A stretch of DNA of 64,000 bases from Pseudidiomarina sediminum DSM 21906 (GTDB lineage: Bacteria > Pseudomonadota > Gammaproteobacteria > Enterobacterales > Alteromonadaceae): assembly GCF_000423165.1 (NCBI RefSeq), contig NZ_AUHL01000005.1, positions 124,001 through 188,000 on the forward strand. The letters run 5' to 3'. Positions 9,458 through 18,799 of the stretch are shown here, piece after piece. The first letter of the stretch is position 1. Each line of letters begins with the position of its first letter. The notes beneath the pieces were generated by a model. The model made no database searches, was not told the origin of the DNA, and saw only the letters and a program-made list of their open reading frames with translations. Made by a program: the position numbers and the translations under genes.

Positions 9458-10836
9458 GCCATTTTAAGCCTGCTTTCGTAAACACCCTTTGGAAGCAACT
9501 TCTTGTTGCCTGTGGCGCCATTTTTGCGAGTGCGTGCAGCACCGTTGGGCAAATTGAAAATGAGCCGATCACCCGTACCGTAACAAATGAAATTCCGAGT
9601 ATTTTATTTGCTTCGGAGACCATTCCTGAGCCGCAAGAAGTGACCCTCATCTTAGCCTTCTCGGGCGGCGGAACACGCGCTTCAGCGCTGTCCTATGGCG
9701 TGCTTGAGGAGTTACGCGACACCATGATCACGGTCGACGGCAAACCTGTACGCTTGCTTGATGAAGTCGACTTTATTTCATCAGTATCTGGTGGCAGCAT
9801 CACCGCGGCCTATTATGGATTGTTCCGTGAACAAGTTTTCTCCGACTTCAAAAAGGATTTTTTAACACGCAACTTACGCGATGAAATTTTGGCGACATTG
9901 TTCAATCCTGTTCGCTGGTTCTCCAGCCTAGGCATCACCGACCATGCCACGCGTATTTATGCCCAAGCAGGCTTTGGTGATCATACCTTCGCGGATATGT
10001 TTGCTAACGGCCCACCCTACGTCGCTATTAATGCGACCGATTTATCGCAAGGCACCCGTTTTTCGTTTGTGCAGGACTATTTTAACTTGCTGTGCTCGGA
10101 CATTTCCTCATTTCCGGTCGCTCGCGCTGTTGCGGCTTCAGCAGCCATGCCCATCGTATTTGACCCCGTCGTGCTAAAGAATTACGACACCTGTGACGTC
10201 TCGGAAGCCATCGATTTTCTTGCTAAGCAGAGTGAAAAAGGTCGCAAAGGCCTAAGAACCTCGGCGTTTGGCGCCTTGTCGTACACCAATAAAAAAGCGC
10301 GCCCATACGTCCATTTGGTCGACGGTGGTGTGTCTGACAATTTAGGGTTACGCGTGATCAGTGAGCCGATTGAACTCACTGGAGGCCTGATTAACTATCT
10401 GAAATTAAAGCACGGTGACGATAACTTTGCGGTGCCAGGCCATTTTGTGATTATCTCAGTGGATGCTTCAGTAAAAGCCAATGACGCCATCGACACGACC
10501 TCTGCGCCACCGTCCGTGACCCAAGTCGTCAACGCTGTAACCGACACCCAAATTCACTTATACAACGAAGCCTCGATCGAGCTGCTAAAACAGCGCCTGG
10601 ATGATTGGAGTGAAGAAACGAAAGCATCTCAGCGTCCCGTGCGTACCCACTTCATTGAAGTGCAAATCGACGCGGTGGCTTCGACACCAATCAAGCGCCG
10701 TTTGAACCTGATCCCGACCACCCTCGGGTTGCCAGAGAAAGAAGTCGACTTGCTGATTGAAACAGGCCGTAACCTATTGCGAGAAAACCCACAGTTCCAA
10801 GAGTTGCTCGGCAGTCTCGCGCTGGATAATCTTTGA
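9454..10836 (+). CDS. Patatin-like phospholipase lipoprotein
   Basis: 460 aa. The N-terminus carries a lipobox ending in C28 (FASAC). The patatin catalytic elements are present: oxyanion loop FSGGGTRA (about 69-76), nucleophile S112 in SVSGGS, and the catalytic Asp in HLVDGGVSDN (about residue 290). This indicates an acyl-hydrolase anchored in the envelope, probably acting on phospholipids or lysolipids. It overlaps the K+ channel gene by 4 bp. The coupling suggests a shared membrane-stress role, but that is inference. The coding call is firm; the substrate is unknown. Confidence 0.88.
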   Translation: MSHFKPAFVNTLWKQLLVACGAIFASACSTVGQIENEPITRTVTNEIPSILFASETIPEPQEVTLILAFSGGGTRASALSYGVLEELRDTMITVDGKPVRLLDEVDFISSVSGGSITAAYYGLFREQVFSDFKKDFLTRNLRDEILATLFNPVRWFSSLGITDHATRIYAQAGFGDHTFADMFANGPPYVAINATDLSQGTRFSFVQDYFNLLCSDISSFPVARAVAASAAMPIVFDPVVLKNYDTCDVSEAIDFLAKQSEKGRKGLRTSAFGALSYTNKKARPYVHLVDGGVSDNLGLRVISEPIELTGGLINYLKLKHGDDNFAVPGHFVIISVDASVKANDAIDTTSAPPSVTQVVNAVTDTQIHLYNEASIELLKQRLDDWSEETKASQRPVRTHFIEVQIDAVASTPIKRRLNLIPTTLGLPEKEVDLLIETGRNLLRENPQFQELLGSLALDNL

Positions 10837-10842
10837 GTTAGT

Positions 10843-11298
10843 TTAACAACGATCCTTTTTCAAACGAATCGCATTGGCCATCGCCCGTGCGACGATTTTC
10901 CCTTCACTATTAAGAATAACGCTATTGGTGGCAAACATCCGTTTACCAGCATGGTCGACTCGGCCTTCAATAGTCAATGTTTCATCAAGGGCAAAAACCG
11001 CTCGTATAAACTTAATCGATAAATCAGTCATCGTGATCCACTCGTTAGGGGGTAATGTCGTTAACGCGGCGGCTGCCATAGCACTATCGGCCAACGTAGC
11101 AGCAATGCCACCATGTAACGAACCAATATGGTTCACATGTCGAGCCTTTAACTGATAATGATAAGTAACTTTGCCGGGTTCAGCCGAGTCAAGAATGAGC
11201 CCAAGATTTTCAACCATTCCCGAATGCTGGCAACTTGCTTCAATAGCTGCGAGGCGTTCCATTCCAGGCAAATGCAACATCATATCTGGTTGATTCAT
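10843..11298 (-). CDS. PaaI-type hotdog thioesterase
   Basis: 151 aa. Hotdog-fold acyl-CoA thioesterase: the segment NHIGSLHGGIAATLADSAMAAAA matches the PaaI/YbgC-like active-site helix (H/N-x-x-G-x-x-HGG), and DLSIKFIRAV follows. It probably releases CoA from small aryl- or acyl-CoA esters. ATG 11298 follows a GGGGGGAAAG stretch; an in-frame ATG at 11319 is also possible. It is convergent with the patatin gene and divergent from the catabolic locus starting at 11581, so it could belong to that locus. Confidence 0.82.
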   Translation of the reverse strand: MNQPDMMLHLPGMERLAAIEASCQHSGMVENLGLILDSAEPGKVTYHYQLKARHVNHIGSLHGGIAATLADSAMAAAALTTLPPNEWITMTDLSIKFIRAVFALDETLTIEGRVDHAGKRMFATNSVILNSEGKIVARAMANAIRLKKDRC

Positions 11299-11580
11299 TA
11301 TGACTTTCCCCCCTCCCATAAAAAGAACACCTTATATAAGTATGATTAAAAAAGCTATCTGAGATTTAAAAGATGATAACAGCACCACACAAAGCAAACA
11401 AAAATAGATATAAACATTTAAAATCAAAGACTTATAAAGTCTAAAAAATAAGCAGTGACAGTATTGCAAATGTAACATCTATTTAATAGGATTAATAACG
11501 ATTACGAAAGTTTATCGATGCGGGAAGCACTTTTTATAACAACAATCCCGATAACTACATGAACAAAAGCAGAACAAACT

Positions 11581-13275
11581 ATGAAAACATCCAGCCAGAC
11601 AAGAATTGCGGCTATGACCAGTAAAGGTTGGTGGGGTACAGATACCCTACATGGACTTTTGGCCAAAGCCGTTGCCAGTTCACCAAATAAAATAGCTGTT
11701 GCCGATCAGCCCAACCGAGAGGAACTTACCGGTAGTACTCCTCGTCGCTTAACCTACGTTGAACTCGATCAAGCCTCCGACCGCTTAGCCCAGCAACTAC
11801 TCAGCAATGGTGTGACCGCTGATGATATTCTAATTGTGCAGCTACCTAATATTACTGAGCTTGTCGTAACTTACCACGCTGCAAGTAAAATAGGCGCAAT
11901 TCTCTCACCCATCCCAGTACAATTTGCTCGCCATGAGCTAAGTACTATTGCCACTGTGCTGGACAGCAAACTATTTATTACCACCAGCCATTTCAAAGGA
12001 CAGCCTTTAGCCACTGAGGCGCTGAACAATGGCGCCACCGTGTTTTGCTTTGGAGAGGAACCTCCAACAGGAGCAATTCCGCTGAGCATCGATAATGCGG
12101 TCCATTGTGAAATGCTCAACAACTACCGAGCTGAACATGCTGATGTTATCGATGATGCGAACCGCATCATTACTATTTGTTGGACATCAGGAACAACAGG
12201 CACGCCAAAAGGTGTGCCTCGGTCTCATAATATGTGGTTAGCCACAGTCAAAGCAGAAATTGGTCCCTGTGATTATCAGCCCGGTGATAACTTTTTAAAC
12301 CCCTTTCCACTGGTTAATATGGCGGCAGTAGGTGGTTTCCTTTTTCCATGCGTGTTAATGGCCGGTTCGCTCTTTTTACATCATCCACTAGAGCCAAATA
12401 TCTATCTACAACAGTTACAAGACGAACAAATCAACTTTACCATCGCCCCACCAACCTTACTCAATTTGCTCGCCAAATCGGAAGATATGTGGAACCAGTT
12501 CGATTTCAGTGCGCTACGCCGTGTTGGTTCCGGTTCTGCTCCACTGGCTCCTTGGATGATTGAGATTTTTTCTAAAAAATATGGCAAAGAAGTCACCAAC
12601 TTTTATGGTTCTAACGAAGGTATTTGCCTGCTTTCTAACGTCGAAACAGCAGCAGACCCTGAGCAGCGTGCCCTTATGTTCCCTCGTTTGGGCTATGAGC
12701 ATTTGCCTTGGAAAACCGACGCCAACACCTTCACAAAAACCAAAGTTGTTGATCTGACAACAGGCGAAGAAATTACTGAAGCCGGTCATAAAGGCGAGCT
12801 CCTCATTGCTGGACCAACCATTTTTGATGCGTACTTTACCCGCCCCGGACAACCAGCGGTAAACGCTGATGCCTTTACCGAAGATGGCTTCTATCGTACT
12901 GGCGATTTAGTTGAAATCTGTGGTGACCCCGCCTACTACTACAAGATCGTTGGTCGCTGTAAAGATGTTATCAACCGTGGGGGAATGAAAATATCACCCG
13001 TCGAGATCGATCTATTACTTGAGTCGATGGAGACGTTGCAAGACGTCGCTGTATGCGCGTATCCGGATGAGCGTCTCGGTGAACGTATTTGCGCTTGCGT
13101 GGTTCCCAAGGCAGATGTTGCCCCTCCCTCCCTTGAGGATATCTGTGCGCATCTGAATAAAGCTGGTATTGCCAAGTTTAAATTACCAGAACGCATCGAA
13201 ATTTTTGAGCGTTTACCGCGCAACGCGATGGGTAAAGTGCTTCGATATCAGTTGGTCGAACAAGTGAGCGTTTAA
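11581..13275 (+). CDS. Acyl-CoA synthetase (AMP-binding, class I adenylate-forming)
   Basis: 564 aa. Activates a carboxylic acid to its CoA thioester with ATP. The P-loop TSGTTGTPKG lies near residue 205. FYGSNEG and YRTGD follow, and the hinge region GRCKDVINRGGMKISPVEID precedes the C-terminal catalytic Lys in PRNAMGKVLR. The layout resembles 2,3-dihydroxybenzoate-AMP ligase or cyclohexanecarboxylate-CoA ligase types more than long-chain FadD, but the substrate is uncertain. No strong ribosome site is seen before the ATG. It is preceded by a 282-bp AT-rich intergenic region and is 1 bp from the thiolase gene downstream. Confidence 0.9.
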   Translation: MKTSSQTRIAAMTSKGWWGTDTLHGLLAKAVASSPNKIAVADQPNREELTGSTPRRLTYVELDQASDRLAQQLLSNGVTADDILIVQLPNITELVVTYHAASKIGAILSPIPVQFARHELSTIATVLDSKLFITTSHFKGQPLATEALNNGATVFCFGEEPPTGAIPLSIDNAVHCEMLNNYRAEHADVIDDANRIITICWTSGTTGTPKGVPRSHNMWLATVKAEIGPCDYQPGDNFLNPFPLVNMAAVGGFLFPCVLMAGSLFLHHPLEPNIYLQQLQDEQINFTIAPPTLLNLLAKSEDMWNQFDFSALRRVGSGSAPLAPWMIEIFSKKYGKEVTNFYGSNEGICLLSNVETAADPEQRALMFPRLGYEHLPWKTDANTFTKTKVVDLTTGEEITEAGHKGELLIAGPTIFDAYFTRPGQPAVNADAFTEDGFYRTGDLVEICGDPAYYYKIVGRCKDVINRGGMKISPVEIDLLLESMETLQDVAVCAYPDERLGERICACVVPKADVAPPSLEDICAHLNKAGIAKFKLPERIEIFERLPRNAMGKVLRYQLVEQVSV

Positions 13276-13276
13276 C

Positions 13277-14512
13277 ATGCAGCCACAAAGTAAAGTCTAT
13301 ATTTTAGGCGGCACCCAAACCGACTTCGCTCGCAACTGGACCCGTGAAGGTTTAGGGTTATTTGACATTTTTAAAGAGGTTCTTACCGACGCCGTCACGC
13401 AAGTAGGAATCGAACCTGCTCAGATTGAAGTGGGTCACGTTGGCAACTTTGTCGGCGAACTCTTTGCTCACCAAGGTTTACTTGGTGGCTACTTCGGCCA
13501 CGTTTATCCTGAATTAGCGAATCTGCCGACATCGCGTCATGAAGCGGCTTGTGCTTCGGGCTCTATGGCTCTGCTCGCGGCGATGTCGGACCTGCAAGCC
13601 GGTCACTACGGTCTTGCCTGCGTGCTTGGTTTAGAGCTCATGCGTAATGTTCCCGGACAAGTGGGTGCCGAACATTTGGGGGCTGCGACCTGGTATGGTG
13701 AAGAAGCACAAAACTGTACATATCCTTGGCCCCATATGTTCGATCTTTTAGCGCAAGAATATGACCGCCGCTATGGGATGGATTATGAAAGTTTGAACAC
13801 CATTGCTCGCATTAATTACGACAATGCACGCTTAAACCCAAATGCACAATCACGCCAGTGGTCATTTACCCCGGAGAGCTTCACTGCCAATGACACGTAC
13901 AACCCGATCATTGAGGGGAAGCTGCGTAAATCAGACTGCGGACAAATCACCGATGGCGCAGCCTGTGTATTTCTAGCGAACGAAAAAATCGCAAAAGAGT
14001 ACGCTGTCAAACACGGTTTGTCGCTGCGCGACATTCCTTATATTAAAGGTTGGGGTCACCGTTCAGCACCGTTATTGTTCGCCGAGAAGTTGCGCCTCAG
14101 TGCACAACACCCGCTGATCTTCCCGCATATTCAACAAATGGTACAAGATACGCTCCGCAGAGCTGGTATGCAGTCCGTCTTTGAGCTCGATGGCTTAGAA
14201 ACCCACGACTGTTTCACCGTTACTGAATATATGGCGATTGATCACTGGGGTCTCACTGCACCAGGCAAGAGCTGGCAAGCTATCGCTGATGGGCATATCA
14301 CCAAAGACGGGGCTTTCCCTATCAATCCAAGTGGTGGCCTGATTGGCCTCGGTCACCCAGTCGGAGCAACGGGTATCCGCATGTTGTTAGATTGCTTTAA
14401 GCAAGTTTCTGGTCAAGCAGGCGCGAGCCAACTACGTAAAGTCGATAATATGGCAACCTTCAATGTGGGCGGGAGTGCAACCACTTGCGCTAGTTTTATT
14501 GTTGGACGCTAA
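13277..14512 (+). CDS. Thiolase-family enzyme, SCP-x/lipid-transfer type
   Basis: 411 aa. The nucleophilic Cys is at residue 92 (HEAACASGS). The family's HD-F motif (HDCFTVTE) and the His motif GGLIGLGHPVGATG are present. The C-terminal Cys loop of classic biosynthetic thiolases is replaced by NVGGSATTCASFIV. Such proteins cleave 3-ketoacyl-CoAs or act as retro-aldolase/acyltransferase relatives in sterol and branched-chain catabolism. It starts 1 bp after the acyl-CoA synthetase stop, so the two form an operon, closed by a strong terminator at 14517-14550. Confidence 0.87.
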   Translation: MQPQSKVYILGGTQTDFARNWTREGLGLFDIFKEVLTDAVTQVGIEPAQIEVGHVGNFVGELFAHQGLLGGYFGHVYPELANLPTSRHEAACASGSMALLAAMSDLQAGHYGLACVLGLELMRNVPGQVGAEHLGAATWYGEEAQNCTYPWPHMFDLLAQEYDRRYGMDYESLNTIARINYDNARLNPNAQSRQWSFTPESFTANDTYNPIIEGKLRKSDCGQITDGAACVFLANEKIAKEYAVKHGLSLRDIPYIKGWGHRSAPLLFAEKLRLSAQHPLIFPHIQQMVQDTLRRAGMQSVFELDGLETHDCFTVTEYMAIDHWGLTAPGKSWQAIADGHITKDGAFPINPSGGLIGLGHPVGATGIRMLLDCFKQVSGQAGASQLRKVDNMATFNVGGSATTCASFIVGR

Positions 14513-14516
14513 CTAC

Positions 14517-14550
14517 AAAAAAAGTGCCACGATTGTGGCACTTTTTTTTT
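14517..14550. terminator. Bidirectional intrinsic terminator
   Basis: A perfect 10-bp stem, AAAGTGCCAC / GTGGCACTTT, has a GATT loop. It is flanked by an A-run on the left and ten T residues on the right. It separates the convergent thiolase (+) and SDR (-) genes and can serve both strands. Confidence 0.93.
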
Positions 14551-14569
14551 GCTTCCACAGGACATAATA

Positions 14570-15355
14570 TTACAACGAACTGATCATATGGCCACCATCT
14601 ACAGGCAACGCAACACCATTGATAAACGAACCCGCATCGCTGCATAACAATAATAATGGACCATCTAGCTCGGACATATTTCCTAAACGCTGCGCAGGTG
14701 TCTGCTGAATATACTGTTGACCTTTTTCTGTATCGAAATAATCACGATTCATTTCAGTCTCAAAATACCCCGGACACAGCGCATTGACGCGAATACCTTT
14801 GCGCGCCAACTCTAGCGCCATTGCTTTGGTTAACTGAACCACGCCAGCTTTAGAGACTGCGTAAGCGCTTGCTCCGAAACCAACCCGCAACCCCAGAATC
14901 GACGCGGTGTTGACAATACTCCCCGAAACCCCGTGCGCCAGCATCTGAGCCGTGACAGCCCGCGCCACACGCCACGCTCCCGTTAAATTGGTCTCGAGCA
15001 CAAACTGCCAGTCTTCTTCATTAATCTCAGTAAAACGCTTAGAAGCTGCCACGCCGGCATTATTCACTAAACAATCAATGGGACCATAGATTCTCAGCGC
15101 CGCATTCACTGCCCGCTCAACACTTTCATGATCAGCAACATCAAGCGCAACCGCCGTCGCTTCACCACCTGCTTCATTAATTTGCGCCACCAGCTCTTCT
15201 AACCGCTGTACCCGACGAGCAGCAACGATCACACGTGCTCCAGCCGCTGCCAACACCCTAGCAAAGTGGGCTCCAAGTCCGCTAGACGCTCCAGTTACTA
15301 AGACCACTTTGTCGGCCATCGCTTGCGCATTAAAGAGCGGAGTTTTTATAGTCAT
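14570..15355 (-). CDS. SDR-family 3-hydroxyacyl-CoA/oxidoreductase, LvaD-like position
   Basis: 261 aa classical SDR. The cofactor loop [12 protein letters not shown] is near residue 21, NNAG near 97, the catalytic Tyr in SAYAVSKAG, and PVDGGHM near the C-terminus. An AARR turn suggests NADP(H) preference, although many NAD enzymes share it. It lies 14 bp after the kinase-like gene in the ACAD/APH/SDR operon. An SDR in this position accompanies levulinate-type (lva) pathways, where it acts on 3-hydroxyacyl-CoA. That role is inferred from neighbours, not from residues. Confidence 0.85.
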   Translation of the reverse strand: MTIKTPLFNAQAMADKVVLVTGASSGLGAHFARVLAAAGARVIVAARRVQRLEELVAQINEAGGEATAVALDVADHESVERAVNAALRIYGPIDCLVNNAGVAASKRFTEINEEDWQFVLETNLTGAWRVARAVTAQMLAHGVSGSIVNTASILGLRVGFGASAYAVSKAGVVQLTKAMALELARKGIRVNALCPGYFETEMNRDYFDTEKGQQYIQQTPAQRLGNMSELDGPLLLLCSDAGSFINGVALPVDGGHMISSL

Positions 15356-15369
15356 AGGTCGTATACCTT

Positions 15370-16407
15370 TTATTGTTGAGGTTCATCTAACAAGCTGACT
15401 GCAAGTTGCACTAGGGGTTTGATCTGCTCACCCATTTGGTGCGCATTCTTATTTGACGAGTTCCCCTCAATGGCGCGTTTCTTTACACCTTGTAGTATCG
15501 AAGCTAAGCGAAAAAAACTGAAGGCCAGATAATAATTCCAATGCGGAATATGCGAAATGTTCATGCGCTGACAATACTCAGCCACGTATTCTTCCTCGGA
15601 TGGAATGCCCAATGCCGCGCGATCCAAACCACCTAATCCAGACAGCAGACCACCATGCGGCATTCGTAGCTGCATACATTGATAAGCTAAATCTGCAAAA
15701 GGGTGTCCTAACGTAGAAAGTTCCCAATCCAACAATGCAACGACCTGCAAACTCTCTTTATCAAACATCATGTTATCTAAACGAAAATCACCGTGTGCAA
15801 TCGCGACCCGACCGTCATCTTCGGGTAAATTTTGCGGTAACCAATCAATGAGCGCTTCCATCTCAGGAATAACTTCAGTTTCAGCGGCACGATACTGTCG
15901 AGTCCAACGAGCCACCTGACGCTCAAAATAGTTGCTCGGACGACCGTAATCACTCAACTGAACAGCGTCGATATCAACGCTATGCAACGCTGCCAAAACA
16001 CGGTTCATTTCATGGTAGACCGCGCGACGCTGATGATTATCAAGAGTGGCTAAGGACGGGTCCCAAAACACTTGAGCATCGATAAACTCCATCACATAAA
16101 AAATGTTACCGATTACCGTAGCGTCTAGGCATAAATGATAAGTTTTGGCTACAGGTACGGCTGTTTTACCTAACGCTGAAATCACCCGATACTCGCGATC
16201 AACCGCATGCGCTGATTTTAATAGCTCTCCAGGCGGCTGACGGCGCAATACATATCTCGCGTTCGAGGACTTAATTAAGTAGGTCGGATTCGATTGCCCA
16301 TCAGCAAACTTTTCACTCGAAATGGGACCTTTAAAGCCATCAATATGCTGTTCTAAATAGCTCGCTAAACGCGCATTATCGAGTTCTAAATGGTTCGCAC
16401 TTGTCAT
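15370..16407 (-). CDS. APH-fold kinase, ACAD10/11 N-domain-like (LvaA-like)
   Basis: 345 aa. Aminoglycoside-phosphotransferase fold with the Brenner motif HGDFRLDN (H205, D207, N212) and the metal-binding D227 in LLDWELSTLGHP. The N-terminal G-loop region (FADGQSNPTYLI) matches the kinase half of ACAD10/ACAD11 and the bacterial LvaA type. In those systems the kinase phosphorylates a 4-hydroxyacyl-CoA, which a dehydrogenase-like partner then converts to a 3-hydroxyacyl-CoA. The gene lies 12 bp after the ACAD gene and has AAGGAG upstream. It is very unlikely to be an antibiotic resistance gene. Confidence 0.88.
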   Translation of the reverse strand: MTSANHLELDNARLASYLEQHIDGFKGPISSEKFADGQSNPTYLIKSSNARYVLRRQPPGELLKSAHAVDREYRVISALGKTAVPVAKTYHLCLDATVIGNIFYVMEFIDAQVFWDPSLATLDNHQRRAVYHEMNRVLAALHSVDIDAVQLSDYGRPSNYFERQVARWTRQYRAAETEVIPEMEALIDWLPQNLPEDDGRVAIAHGDFRLDNMMFDKESLQVVALLDWELSTLGHPFADLAYQCMQLRMPHGGLLSGLGGLDRAALGIPSEEEYVAEYCQRMNISHIPHWNYYLAFSFFRLASILQGVKKRAIEGNSSNKNAHQMGEQIKPLVQLAVSLLDEPQQ

Positions 16408-16419
16408 CTCAACTCCTTT

Positions 16420-17643
16420 TTATCCCGCCTGATAATGCTCAATTACGCGCTTGCCCAGCGCCATCTGGTGCACTTGATCAGGACCATCAGCGATGCGACA
16501 GTAGCGAGCATAGTTAAAGGCTTCGGCCATACAATAGTCATCAGTCAAACCACCTGCGCCATGAAGTTGAATACACCGATCGATAATGTTTTGTACCATC
16601 AGCGGCACGCTCGTCTTGCTCGCAGCAATTAACTTAAGCGACGCTTCAATACCCCGCGTGTCGATACTCCAGCAGGTTTTTAACACCAGCAAACGCGCCA
16701 TTTCAATTTCTGCATACATTCGTGAAATATCTTCACGTACCGATTGGTGCTTCGCCAGCGGACGACCAAAAGTGGTTCGCTGTGTTGCGCGTTGGCACGC
16801 GAGTTCCAATGCTCTCTGGCCGGCCCCTATCAAGCGCATACAATGATGCATCCGCCCTGGCGCTAAGCGGCTTTGCGCAATTTCAAAACCACGTCCCTCG
16901 CCAAGTAATACATTCTCCAACGGTACACGAACATTATTGAACACCACTTCAGCATGGCCAATCGGTGCATCATCGTAACCGAAGGTAGTTAGAGGACGAA
17001 TGATGGTGACCCCAGGCGTATCTTTAGGGACTAAAATTTGCGTTTGTTGTAAATGACGATCAGCATGCTCTGGCGCTGATTTCCCCATGACGATAAAAAT
17101 ACGGCAATCGTCGTGCATCGCACCGGTGATAAACCATTTGCGACCATTCAACAGCCAGTGTTCGCCGTCTTTAGTGATCGCCAACTCAATATTCGTGGCA
17201 TCACTCGAGGCAACTTGCGGCTCGGTCATTGCATACGAAGAGTGAATTTCGCCATTCAATAAAGGTACCAGCCATTGCTGCTTCTGAGCTGGTGTCGCAA
17301 AGTTCATTAACACTTCCATATTGCCGGTATCTGGCGCATTACAATTAAATACTTCCGCAGCCCACATCACCCGCCCCATGACCTCTGCAAGTGGCGCGTA
17401 ATCGCTGAACGACAAGCCTCCGTGTTGAGAGTATTCCGCATGATTTGGAGGCACAAAGAGGTTCCAAAGCCCCTCTTGCTTGGCCTGTTCTCGCAATTGT
17501 GCCATCAAAGGCAAGGTGGCAAAGCGATGCTTCGCATTCTGGAGCTGCTCGCGGTACACCACTTCATTTGGGTAAATGTGCTGATCCATAAAGTCACATA
17601 AACGCCGCTGTAACTGCTTCGCATGATCACTTTGCTCAAACAT
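16420..17643 (-). CDS. Acyl-CoA dehydrogenase, ACAD10/11-like (LvaC-like)
   Basis: 407 aa flavoprotein of the acyl-CoA dehydrogenase fold. FAD/substrate segments include SYAMTEPQVASSDATN and the ACAD11-type block LAPGRMHHCMRLIGAGQRAL. Near the C-terminus, the position where MCAD-type enzymes have the Glu base (Y-E-G-T) reads ADGPDQVHQM, as in ACAD10/11 relatives. That fits the specialised chemistry on phosphorylated 4-hydroxyacyl-CoA. It is the first gene of the ACAD-APH-SDR operon, with AAAGGA before the ATG. It is divergent from the LysR gene, which is the likely regulator. Confidence 0.88.
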   Translation of the reverse strand: MFEQSDHAKQLQRRLCDFMDQHIYPNEVVYREQLQNAKHRFATLPLMAQLREQAKQEGLWNLFVPPNHAEYSQHGGLSFSDYAPLAEVMGRVMWAAEVFNCNAPDTGNMEVLMNFATPAQKQQWLVPLLNGEIHSSYAMTEPQVASSDATNIELAITKDGEHWLLNGRKWFITGAMHDDCRIFIVMGKSAPEHADRHLQQTQILVPKDTPGVTIIRPLTTFGYDDAPIGHAEVVFNNVRVPLENVLLGEGRGFEIAQSRLAPGRMHHCMRLIGAGQRALELACQRATQRTTFGRPLAKHQSVREDISRMYAEIEMARLLVLKTCWSIDTRGIEASLKLIAASKTSVPLMVQNIIDRCIQLHGAGGLTDDYCMAEAFNYARYCRIADGPDQVHQMALGKRVIEHYQAG

Positions 17644-17690
17644 AGATAAGTCCTTTGTGTTGATGGTGAGTCGACTATAGTGCTATAAGA

Positions 17691-17721
17691 AAATCATTCA
17701 AATTTATTTTAAAAATGATTT
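17691..17721. promoter_or_regulatory. Possible LysR operator in divergent promoter region
   Basis: The inverted repeat AAATCATT (17691-17698) / AATGATTT (17714-17721) with a 15-bp AT-rich spacer is centred in the 113-bp gap between the ACAD operon and the LysR gene. Its position and interrupted dyad are those expected for a LysR-type regulator binding site. This is by inference only. Confidence 0.5.
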
Positions 17722-17756
17722 GTTATTCATTTAATTAATAACACTGGAGCTCTGCT

Positions 17757-18665
17757 ATGCGCTTGGATCGCGTCGACCTCAATCTATTTATCGTTTTTGA
17801 AGCCATTTATCGCGAGCAAAGTATCTCTAAGGTTGCGGCGCTACTTAACCTCACTCAGCCAGCCATTAGTAATGCTTTGGCACGTTTACGTCGTACCTTT
17901 AATGACCCGCTTTTCGTCCGCTCGCCGCAAGGAATGTTACCTACTGCGGTTGCCGACAATATTATTGGTGACGTGCGCCAAGCACTAACCTTACTTCAAC
18001 AGAGCGTCGGCACCACAGGTGACTTTCAACCTCAGTTGTCGAAAAAAACCTTTAAACTTGGCATGAATGATCTGACCGAATACCTCACGCTCACCGAATT
18101 GATGAAAACACTACAAACGGAGGCTCCTAACGCCCTCCTTACCTGCTATTACATTGATCGCAAAAAGGCGACTGAAGATTTAAAGTCGGGTGCCTTAGAT
18201 ATCCTTGTCGACGCAGCCAGTTACAACGTTGAAGAACTCCATCAGAGTTCGCTTGGCAAACTTAATTACGTGGTTGCCTACGGCGATCACCACCCCCTCA
18301 ATAACCAATCGCTGTCACTCGAAGACTACTTAACACAGGAACACATTCATGTGTCTAGTCGCCGCGGCGGCAAAGGCCAAATGGACATCGCCTTGCAAGC
18401 ACTTGGACATTTACGCCACATCAAAATGCGCGTTCAAAACTATCAAGTCGCCGCTAAGGTGGTGCAACAAACCCAGTTGCTCCTAACGGTCCCACGCTTA
18501 TTTGCGCAAGCCAAAGGGCTAAGGTATTGCGAACTCCCTTTTACAGTCGAACCTATGCCGATAAATCTGTATTGGCATCGCAGTACGACGGATGATCCAG
18601 CCAACCTATGGATGCGTGAAAAAATACGTAACATACTCTCATTGCTTGTTGATAAGGACACCTAA
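17757..18665 (+). CDS. LysR-family transcriptional regulator
   Basis: 302 aa. The N-terminal winged HTH (DLNLFIVFEAIYREQSISKV, then LTQPAISNALARLR) is followed by a periplasmic-binding-like effector domain (about 95-295). The N-terminus resembles NodD/LeuO-type LysR proteins (LNLFIVFEAIY and DPLFVRSPQGM). It faces the ACAD-APH-SDR operon and lies upstream of the thiolase/PaaN operon, so it could control both arms of the locus. The effector is unknown; a CoA ester or acid is plausible. Confidence 0.9.
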   Translation: MRLDRVDLNLFIVFEAIYREQSISKVAALLNLTQPAISNALARLRRTFNDPLFVRSPQGMLPTAVADNIIGDVRQALTLLQQSVGTTGDFQPQLSKKTFKLGMNDLTEYLTLTELMKTLQTEAPNALLTCYYIDRKKATEDLKSGALDILVDAASYNVEELHQSSLGKLNYVVAYGDHHPLNNQSLSLEDYLTQEHIHVSSRRGGKGQMDIALQALGHLRHIKMRVQNYQVAAKVVQQTQLLLTVPRLFAQAKGLRYCELPFTVEPMPINLYWHRSTTDDPANLWMREKIRNILSLLVDKDT

Positions 18666-18799
18666 CGGCTCATTCAACAAAGTCAACAAACACAACCAAA
18701 AGCAAAAGACTTGCTTAACCATACCCTCCTGTGTGATAGTGCTTTTCAAACACAATGATGACTTTGCCAATTGGCAAAGCGACATGAATGAGGAGCACC

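Noticed and set aside
15370-16407. Aminoglycoside resistance kinase
   Set aside because: The APH fold is present, but the context (ACAD and SDR partners) and ACAD10/11-like sequence favour acyl-CoA metabolism.
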